DNA of 64,000 nucleotides, from the NCBI GenBank assembly GCA_002394385.1, contig DGTS01000026.1, positions 7,314-71,313 on the forward strand. The letters are read 5' to 3'. A program made the translations under genes and the position numbers. The DNA is from Prevotella sp. UBA4330. GTDB lineage: Bacteria; Bacteroidota; Bacteroidia; Bacteroidales; Bacteroidaceae. Positions 58,805 to 64,000 of this stretch are shown in pieces; positions within the stretch are counted from its first letter, which is position 1; every line of letters starts with the position of its first letter. The notes beneath the pieces are model-generated. The model was not told the DNA's origin. It ran no database searches and was given only the letters and a program-made list of their open reading frames with translations.

Positions 58805-60622
58805 ATGGATGTTAACCAACGACTAACCAAACTGAGGGAGTTGATGCAGCGTGAGCGGCTGGGCGCTTTCATATTCCCGAGCACCGATCCTCATAACAGT
58901 GAATATGTGGCTGACCACTGGAAGTGCCGCGAGTGGATTTCCGGGTTTAACGGGTCGGCAGGAACGGCGGTGGTGACGATGACCAGTGCCGCATTGTGGA
59001 CAGACAGCCGCTACTTCATTGCGGCGGCAGAACAACTGAAAGGCACAGAGTTTCAACTGATGAAAGACGGCGTGGCAGTAACACCGACGATAGCGCAATG
59101 GCTGGGACAACAATTACAGGCAACCACCAACAGCACACAGAGAGCCGACTCTACCGAAGTTGCTATTGACGGCAGAGTGGTGAGCGCGGCGGCGGCAGAG
59201 CGCCTTGTGGCCGACCTGCGACGCGAGGGAGGACTGACACTGCGCACCAATCTCGATGCCATGAGGCAGATATGGACGGGAAGACCAGCCATACCGACGA
59301 ACTCGGTGGAACTGCAGCCGCTGGAATATGCAGGCAAGTCGGCGCATGAGAAACTTGACGACATACGCAAGGCTCTGCGGCAGGAGCATGCCGACGGCAT
59401 GCTGGTGGCGGCTCTCGACGACATAGCATGGGCGCTGAACCTCAGAGGCAGCGACGTGCATTGCAACCCCGTGTTCGTGTCTTACCTGCTCATAGACACA
59501 AAAAAGGCAACACTCTTTATCGACCCGAAGAAACTCTCGCCAGCGATTGTCGAGTATCTGCGGCGCGAAGGAGTGGCAGTTGACGATTACGACAACGTGG
59601 TGCAGGGGCTGAAAGACTACTTCGAGTACAACATCCTGATAGACCCCGACGAGGTAAACTATACCTTATATAAAAAAGTGGAACGCGAAATTGTCCGCCG
59701 CCCGTCGCCGCTCCCTTTCTTAAAAGCGGTGAAGACCGAGGCTGAGATAGCAGGTTTTCACCGCGCAATGATACGTGACGGCGTGGCGATGGTGAAGTTC
59801 CTCAAGTGGGTTGAGGAAGAGTGCGAAAACACAGGGGCATCTTCTCTTTCCGAAATATCCGTCAGCGAGAAACTGGAGTCGCTCCGTGCCGAACAACCGC
59901 TATACCGCGGCATCTCCTTCGACACCATAGCAGGCTATCAGGAACACGGGGCAATAGTGCATTACGAGGCAACACCAGAGACCGACGCGCCACTGAAACC
60001 CGAAGGACTGCTGTTGCTTGACAGCGGAGCGCAATATCAGGACGGCACTACGGACATCACCCGAACCATTGCCCTGGGGCCTGTCACCGAGGAGCAGCGA
60101 CATGTCTATACCCTCGTGTTGAAGGGGCACATTCAACTGGCTATGCTGTGCTTCCCTGAAGGAGCAAGCGGCACGCAACTTGATGCATTGGCGCGCAAGG
60201 ACATGTGGGCAGAAGGAATGAACTTCCTGCACGGCACCGGTCATGGCGTGGGCTCGTATCTCTGCGTTCATGAAGGACCGCAGCAGATACGCATGGAGTA
60301 TCGCGCGGCGCGGTTCCACGCCGGGATGACCATCACCGACGAGCCGGGAATATACCTTGAGGGACGCTTTGGCGTGCGCATCGAGAACATGCTGATTGCC
60401 GTGCCGCACGTGACGACAGACTTCGGCAGTTTCCTCAAGTTCGAGACACTGACCCTATGTCCCATCGACAAGGTGCCTATCGACGTGACGATGCTCACCG
60501 CCGACGAACGGCAATGGCTCGACAATTACCACGAGCATGTGTATGCCATGCTCTCGCCCCATCTCGATGACGACGAGAAACAATGGCTGCGGAAAGCAAC
60601 ACAACCATTAACAACTAAATAA
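58805..60622 (+). CDS. pepP: Xaa-Pro aminopeptidase (aminopeptidase P, M24B)
   Basis: A 605-residue cytoplasmic metallopeptidase that removes the first residue before proline. It has the three-domain layout of long aminopeptidases P: two creatinase-like N-domains (GAFIFPSTDPHNSEYVADHW and RREGVAVDDYDN at about 20 and 255) and a C-terminal pita-bread catalytic domain. Metal ligands are seen in LLLDSGAQYQDGTTDITRTI (two Asp), HGTGHGVGSYLCVHEGP (His), ITDEPGIYLEG (Glu) and VRIENMLI (Glu). The C-terminal extension (DERQWLDNYHEHVYAML) is typical of this subgroup. It is followed by a lipoprotein gene after 10 bases. Confidence 0.93.
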   Translation: MDVNQRLTKLRELMQRERLGAFIFPSTDPHNSEYVADHWKCREWISGFNGSAGTAVVTMTSAALWTDSRYFIAAAEQLKGTEFQLMKDGVAVTPTIAQWLGQQLQATTNSTQRADSTEVAIDGRVVSAAAAERLVADLRREGGLTLRTNLDAMRQIWTGRPAIPTNSVELQPLEYAGKSAHEKLDDIRKALRQEHADGMLVAALDDIAWALNLRGSDVHCNPVFVSYLLIDTKKATLFIDPKKLSPAIVEYLRREGVAVDDYDNVVQGLKDYFEYNILIDPDEVNYTLYKKVEREIVRRPSPLPFLKAVKTEAEIAGFHRAMIRDGVAMVKFLKWVEEECENTGASSLSEISVSEKLESLRAEQPLYRGISFDTIAGYQEHGAIVHYEATPETDAPLKPEGLLLLDSGAQYQDGTTDITRTIALGPVTEEQRHVYTLVLKGHIQLAMLCFPEGASGTQLDALARKDMWAEGMNFLHGTGHGVGSYLCVHEGPQQIRMEYRAARFHAGMTITDEPGIYLEGRFGVRIENMLIAVPHVTTDFGSFLKFETLTLCPIDKVPIDVTMLTADERQWLDNYHEHVYAMLSPHLDDDEKQWLRKATQPLTTK

Positions 60623-60632
60623 AACAATCATT

Positions 60633-61199
60633 ATGCGTAAATCATTTGCACTTATAGCGTTTGCAGCCTTTGCCCTCGTAGGCATGGCTTGCTCATGCGC
60701 CTCAGAGAAAAAACAGACCGTGAAGAGCGAAGAAAACACGGAGTCACAGACCGAGAAGCAGACCAAGTCACCATCGGGCTTCACCACTTACGAGAATACT
60801 GAGTATGGTTTCAGCATGGAATATCCCCCGATATGTCGGCCACAGAACGATGATGCCGAACTCGAGAAGAGTTTCCGTGGAAAACTCTTCATCGGAGACA
60901 ATGCCATGCTTTCTGCCCAGTGTCTCATGAAAGACGACGGTTCGCCATACGACCCGAGTTACTTCGACATGCAGCACGAATGGGCCGCGTCGGCATCGGA
61001 AGGCGCTGAGATTCTCAAGGACGAGAAGAGCGACAACGAGTTCACCGTGAAGACCGCCGACAGCGAGATGGTTCACAACCAGCGCGCTATCTTCAAGGGC
61101 GGCAAAATCTACAGGGTAGATTACTCTTATCCCGTCAGTGTGCGCGAGAAACACGACAAGTATGTTGACGAGGTCTTGGCATCTCTCAAGGTGAAATGA
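60633..61199 (+). CDS. Predicted lipoprotein of unknown function
   Basis: A 188-residue protein with lipoprotein leader MRKSFALIAFAAFALVGMAC; the lipobox VGMAC places the modified Cys at residue 20. A polar linker rich in Glu, Ser, Thr and Lys (residues about 25-48) is followed by a domain of about 140 residues: YENTEYGFSMEYPP, RGKLFIGDNAMLSAQCLMKD, AIFKGGKIYRVDYSYPVSVR and EVLASLKVK. The start of this domain, a short strand before YGFSMEYP, resembles PsbP-like or DUF1795-type domains that often begin with a GFSVxYP segment; this is a weak guess. It probably shares the transcript of the aminopeptidase gene. Confidence 0.72.
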   Translation: MRKSFALIAFAAFALVGMACSCASEKKQTVKSEENTESQTEKQTKSPSGFTTYENTEYGFSMEYPPICRPQNDDAELEKSFRGKLFIGDNAMLSAQCLMKDDGSPYDPSYFDMQHEWAASASEGAEILKDEKSDNEFTVKTADSEMVHNQRAIFKGGKIYRVDYSYPVSVREKHDKYVDEVLASLKVK

Positions 61200-61264
61200 A
61201 CCTCTCGCGTAACTCCTAAAACTGCTTTTTTAATGTCTAAAAATGAAAATAACGTTTTAAAAAC

Positions 61265-61295
61265 TTGCGCGTTCCGAAAAAATGCAGTACCTTTG
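61265..61295 (+). promoter_or_regulatory. Promoter of rpsU
   Basis: TTG at 61265-61267, a 20-base gap and TACCTTTG at 61288-61295, followed by a leader of about 70 bases that is very A-rich before the ATG. Confidence 0.7.
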
Positions 61296-61371
61296 CACCC
61301 GCAATTCGTGGCAACACGTGAAAACTTGGAAAATAACAATAAGTTTAACAAATAAATTTTAAATCGAAACA

Positions 61372-61563
61372 ATGATTATCGTACCAGTTAAAGATGGTGA
61401 GAACATCGAGAGAGCACTTAAGAAGTTCAAGAGAAAGTTTGAGAAGACAGGTGTGGTTAAGGAACTGCGCTCACGTCAGCAATACAACAAACCTTCTGTG
61501 CTGAAGCGCCTCAAGATGGAGCATGCTATCTATGTACAGAAGCTCCGCGCAGCAGAGGACTAA
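61372..61563 (+). CDS. rpsU: 30S ribosomal protein S21
   Basis: A 63-residue basic protein: MIIVPVKDGENIERALKKFK, then RKFEKTGVVKELRSRQQYNK and PSVLKRLKMEHAIYVQKL. This is the complete S21 of Bacteroidetes, which sits next to the anti-Shine-Dalgarno region at the 3' end of 16S RNA; in this phylum S21 helps to hide that region, in line with the lack of Shine-Dalgarno sequences in the genes of this window. The gene has its own promoter and terminator and precedes xerC and hpf, an order frequent in the order Bacteroidales. Confidence 0.97.
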   Translation: MIIVPVKDGENIERALKKFKRKFEKTGVVKELRSRQQYNKPSVLKRLKMEHAIYVQKLRAAED

Positions 61564-61598
61564 TCCTTAAGGGGCTTATAGCCGACGAAAAAGAAGTC

Positions 61599-61627
61599 GG
61601 AGCGGGCAGTTGTGCACGCTCCTTTTT
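61599..61627 (+). terminator. Terminator after rpsU
   Basis: GGAGCG (61599-61604) pairs with CGCTCC (61617-61622), followed by TTTTT to 61627. Confidence 0.75.
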
Positions 61628-61676
61628 CTGTTTATAGACCCTTCCTGTAACTGGGGTGGCGTTTTCTCCGTCCAAT

Positions 61677-61786
61677 ACGTGGCGTTCGGACTGCCAGTAC
61701 GCGGCGTTCGGACTGTGAGTACGTGACGTTCGGACTGCCAGTACGTGACGTTCGGACTGCCAGTACGTGACGTTCGGACTATCTGC
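61677..61786. repeat. Array of five 22-base units
   Basis: Units start at 61677, 61699, 61721, 61743 and 61765, each exactly 22 bases long. The common core is ACGTGACGTTCGGACT, then GCCAGT; units 3 and 4 are identical, unit 1 and unit 2 differ at a few positions, and unit 5 diverges in its last third. AGTACG with CGGACT across the unit border gives an imperfect palindrome. A diverged copy precedes the array (near 61655). No spacers are present. The remaining part of the gap (61628-61931) shows only short CGTCAGTC words and a weak TATATTCG box at 61900. Confidence 0.93.
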
Positions 61787-61931
61787 GTACTCCGTCAGTC
61801 ACATTCCGTCAGTCATGCACTCGCGGTCGTTCGGGGGCGCATTTCGCTTTCGCGGAGAAAAAAGATGGCGTAAAATTTTGCGGTTCGGGGAAAAATTCGT
61901 ATATTCGCTGACGAAATCAAATCTGTGAAGA

Positions 61932-62819
61932 ATGAGCATGACTACCGAGAGTTTTTTCGACTATCTGCGTTATGAGCGCAATGCCTCAGAGCGTACGGTG
62001 GAGAAGTATTCGTGCGCATTGGGGCTGTTCCGCCGCTATCTCGACGACAAGTGCGAGGGGGCGGAGTGGGAGATGGTTGACCGCGACATCATCAACGACT
62101 GGATAGAGCACGAGATGGAGTCGGGATGCACTGCCCGCACTGTGTGCGGATATCTCACGGCGGTCAAGGCGTTCTACAGGTTCGGGCTCAAGCGCGGGCT
62201 CGTCGCGAGCGACCCTGCTCACAGCGTTGACGGTCCGAAGAAGGACAAGCCGCTGCCTTACTTCGTCAAGGAGAAAGACATGAACCGCCTGCTCGACGAT
62301 ATAGAGTGGGGCGAGGGAATAGAAGACATTCGCGCGCGTACTATTATATTGTTCTTCTATGAGACAGGAGTGAGAGCAGCCGAACTGATAGGTCTCGACG
62401 ACTCACAGGTGGATTTCGTTAACGGCCAGATAAAGGTCACAGGAAAGAGGAACAAGCAGCGCATAGTGCCGTTCGGGAAAGAACTGCGCGAGACGTTGAA
62501 GGCATACATCGCAAAGCGCGACGAGGAACTGCCAAGGCAAAGCGAGGCACTCTTCGTGGATAACAAGGGCAGGCGCATGCGTTATGAACAGGTGAGAAGG
62601 GTGGTGCGCGACAGCCTCGGACTCGTCACCGCCATGAAGAAACGCTCGCCCCACGTGCTGCGCCACTCGTTTGCAACAGCCATGCTTAACAACGAGGCCG
62701 GACTTGAGAGTGTTCAGAAGTTGCTCGGGCATGAGAGCATCGCCACAACGGAGATTTACACCCATACCACCTTCGAGCAACTGAAGAAAGTATATACTAA
62801 CGCCCACCCGCGGGCATAA
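61932..62819 (+). CDS. xerC: XerC/XerD-type tyrosine recombinase
   Basis: A 295-residue site-specific recombinase of the size of XerC/XerD. Residues about 4-88 are the SAM-like core-binding domain (FFDYLRYERNASERTVEKYS, CGYLTAVKAFYRFGLKRGL). The catalytic domain has the first Arg in FYETGVRAAELIGL (near residue 147), Lys in KVTGKRNKQR, HVLRHSFATAML (His and Arg near 240), the second His in LLGHESIATTEIYTH, and the nucleophile Tyr near residue 275. Xer enzymes resolve chromosome dimers at dif; which of the two Xer types this is cannot be told here, and no dif site is recognised. It precedes hpf by 18 bases and is probably co-transcribed. Confidence 0.9.
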   Translation: MSMTTESFFDYLRYERNASERTVEKYSCALGLFRRYLDDKCEGAEWEMVDRDIINDWIEHEMESGCTARTVCGYLTAVKAFYRFGLKRGLVASDPAHSVDGPKKDKPLPYFVKEKDMNRLLDDIEWGEGIEDIRARTIILFFYETGVRAAELIGLDDSQVDFVNGQIKVTGKRNKQRIVPFGKELRETLKAYIAKRDEELPRQSEALFVDNKGRRMRYEQVRRVVRDSLGLVTAMKKRSPHVLRHSFATAMLNNEAGLESVQKLLGHESIATTEIYTHTTFEQLKKVYTNAHPRA

Positions 62820-62837
62820 TTCTTTAACCTTTTAAAA

Positions 62838-63149
62838 TTGGAGGTAACTATGGAAATTAAGATTCAGTCAATCCATTTCGACGCCACCGAGCAACTGCAG
62901 GCGTTCATTCAGAAGAAAGTAGCCAAATTGGAAAAGTCGTTCGAGGACGTGCAGACCATCGAGGTGCAACTGAAGGTGGTGAAGCCAGCCACTGCTATGA
63001 ACAAGCAGGCAAGCCTCACAGCATCTGTTCCTGGTCAGAAACTGTTCGTAGAGAAGACTTGCGACACTTTCGAGGAGAGTATAGACTTGTGCATAGATTC
63101 AATGAAGGTGCAACTCACCAAATTCAAAGAAAAACTACGCAATAGATAA
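62838..63149 (+). CDS. hpf: Ribosome hibernation-promoting factor (short HPF/RaiA family)
   Basis: A 103-residue protein with one S30AE-like domain: MEIKIQSIHFDATEQLQAFI followed by QKKVAKLEKSFEDVQTIEVQ and LFVEKTCDTFEESIDLCIDS, then MKVQLTKFKEKL. The upstream ATG at residue -3 (MEVTMEIK) is the start of the open frame; MEIK would also work. The short form binds in the decoding centre of the 30S subunit and silences ribosomes in stationary phase. Unlike the long form it has no C-terminal dimerization domain. It sits between xerC and the tRNA-tuf block, a common order in Bacteroidales. Confidence 0.93.
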   Translation: MEVTMEIKIQSIHFDATEQLQAFIQKKVAKLEKSFEDVQTIEVQLKVVKPATAMNKQASLTASVPGQKLFVEKTCDTFEESIDLCIDSMKVQLTKFKEKLRNR

Positions 63150-63166
63150 AAAAATGCAGAAAAAAT

Positions 63167-63197
63167 TTTGGTGATTCAAAAAAACGTCGTATCTTTG
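63167..63197 (+). promoter_or_regulatory. Promoter of the tRNA-tuf block
   Basis: TTTG at 63167-63170, a 19-base gap and TATCTTTG at 63190-63197: a full consensus, as expected for stable RNA. A leader of about 50 bases with an AAAGGCCTTT hairpin precedes the first tRNA. Confidence 0.85.
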
Positions 63198-63249
63198 CAG
63201 CCGTTTTAGAACAGGTCCTTCGTGAAAGGCCTTTCGGCTGCAAGGATTT

Positions 63250-63323
63250 GCCTCTTTAGCTCAGTTGGCCAGAGCACGTGATTTGTAATCTCGGGGTCGT
63301 TGGTTCGAATCCGACAAGAGGCT
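63250..63323 (+). tRNA. tRNA-Thr (anticodon TGT)
   Basis: Acceptor arms GCCTCTT (63250-63256) and AAGAGGC (63316-63322), discriminator T. The anticodon loop reads ATTTGTAAT with TGT, and the T loop is GGTTCGAATCC. The 3' CCA is not encoded. First of four tRNA genes before tuf. Confidence 0.97.
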
Positions 63324-63368
63324 CTCCCAGAGGACAGGGGTTAACAAGGACAGGTGAAAAACATAAAA

Positions 63369-63451
63369 GGGTGGTTTCCAGAGCGGCCAAATGGGGCAGA
63401 CTGTAAATCTGTTGTCTTTCGACTTCGGTGGTTCGAATCCATCACCACCCA
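63369..63451 (+). tRNA. tRNA-Tyr (anticodon GTA)
   Basis: Acceptor arms GGGTGGT (63369-63375) and ACCACCC (63444-63450), discriminator A. The anticodon loop is CTGTAAA with GTA, and a long variable arm is present (83 bases in total), as expected for bacterial tRNA-Tyr. Confidence 0.97.
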
Positions 63452-63524
63452 CATCAGTGGAAATTTTGCGGGATTTTGTTATAGCCGGTTCCCTAAGGAC
63501 GAGGCAAAGACAAAATGCCGTTAT

Positions 63525-63597
63525 GCGGAAATAGCTCAGTTGATAGAGCACTAGCCTTCCAAGCTGGGGGTCGCGGGTTTGAGCCCCGTTTTCCGCT
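63525..63597 (+). tRNA. tRNA-Gly (anticodon TCC)
   Basis: Acceptor arms GCGGAAA (63525-63531) and TTTCCGC (63590-63596), discriminator T. The anticodon loop is CTTCCAA with TCC. T arm GGGTTTGAGCCCC. Confidence 0.97.
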
Positions 63598-63603
63598 CAA
63601 AAT

Positions 63604-63675
<72 letters not shown>

Positions 63676-63746
63676 CTACTGTTTTTGTATTAACCGTGTG
63701 AAGCAGAAAATACGCGATTATTCATTAATTAAATAAATGTAAAGCT

Positions 63747-64000
63747 ATGGCTAAAGAACAATTTGTGCGCACCAAACCGCACGTAAACATCGGTACTATC
63801 GGTCACGTTGACCATGGTAAGACTACTCTGACCGCTGCCATCACTACCGTACTGGCTAAGCAGGGTCTCTCTGAAGTTAAGTCTTTCGACCAGATTGATA
63901 ATGCTCCTGAGGAGAAGGAGCGTGGTATCACCATTAACACTGCTCACGTTGAGTATGAGACCGCTAAGCGTCACTACGCTCACGTTGACTGCCCGGGACA
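63747..64000 (+). CDS. tuf: Elongation factor Tu, N-terminal part
   Basis: The gene starts at 63747 and runs off the right edge after about 84 residues. The start [20 protein letters not shown] is followed by the P-loop [14 protein letters not shown], the switch I segment [17 protein letters not shown] with its conserved Thr, and the beginning of the G3 motif (DCPG). EF-Tu carries aminoacyl-tRNA to the ribosome. The order tRNA-Thr, Tyr, Gly, Thr, tuf is the same as in the tufB operon of Escherichia coli. A leader of about 70 bases separates it from the last tRNA. Confidence 0.98.
   Translation, partial: MAKEQFVRTKPHVNIGTIGHVDHGKTTLTAAITTVLAKQGLSEVKSFDQIDNAPEEKERGITINTAHVEYETAKRHYAHVDCPG

Noticed and set aside
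61677..61786. The 22-base arrays as CRISPR
   Set aside because: The units follow each other without unique spacers, and no cas gene is in the window. The same holds for the other three arrays.
61787..61931. A dif or attachment site before xerC
   Set aside because: The CGTCAGTC words and short palindromes do not match the two-arm, 6-base-centre layout of dif that I could recognise.

Overview
The window looks like chromosomal DNA of a member of the order Bacteroidales, most like a Prevotella-type plant-fibre degrader; the genus is inferred. The signs are promoters of the Bacteroidetes type (TTTG, a 19-20 base gap, then TAnnTTTG), a SusC/SusD pair, a porP-gldK-L-M-N cluster for type IX secretion (T9SS), secreted proteins with T9SS-type tails, and a Bacteroidetes-style 7TM-HD phosphohydrolase. 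The tRNA-Thr/Tyr/Gly/Thr-tuf block at the right end is an ancient, widely conserved arrangement.

Layout. 1-7543 (minus strand): a cut ATPase gene, then a probable operon of two TlpA-like paralogues, an ECF sigma factor, a membrane anti-sigma-like protein and a secreted unknown. 7670-13645: GH43 and GH97 glycosidases, a small membrane protein with an XRE regulator, and a double-domain esterase. 13797-22226: a ThrE-type exporter, the T9SS core genes and an outer-membrane barrel. 22380-25793: priA and a lipoprotein. 26300-42723: a polysaccharide utilization locus with SusC, SusD, two SGNH esterases (one fused to a CotH kinase-like domain), a GH67 alpha-glucuronidase remnant, two surface-binding-like proteins and a CE15 glucuronoyl esterase, which points to glucuronoxylan. 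42923-50565: a secreted unknown, a FadL-type porin, a PgpH-type phosphodiesterase, gltX and waaA. 51002-52963: a second ECF sigma/anti-sigma operon, flanked by DUF4252 genes. 52984-56809: a DMT exporter, a 42-residue membrane protein, and divergent from it a protein kinase-AAA+ ATPase fusion followed by a YbjN-like gene. 56940-64000: gamma carbonic anhydrase-like protein, malate dehydrogenase, aminopeptidase P, a lipoprotein, rpsU, a xerC-type recombinase, hpf, four tRNAs and the start of tuf.

How the genes work together. Several proteins of the xylan locus end in T9SS-like tails, so the secretion genes at 15-21 kb may export them. An 8-base motif, TGAGACAT, stands exactly 37 bases upstream of the -7 box both at susC and at the second transcription unit of the same locus, which suggests one shared activator.

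The least explained parts are: (i) four intergenic tandem arrays of unrelated sequence that all have a period of exactly 22 bases and palindromic units; (ii) the kinase-AAA+/YbjN unit with an operator-like cluster and a divergent micro-membrane protein; (iii) G/C-rich palindromic and low-complexity repeats that have entered reading frames, including both anti-sigma genes on both sides of the membrane helix.
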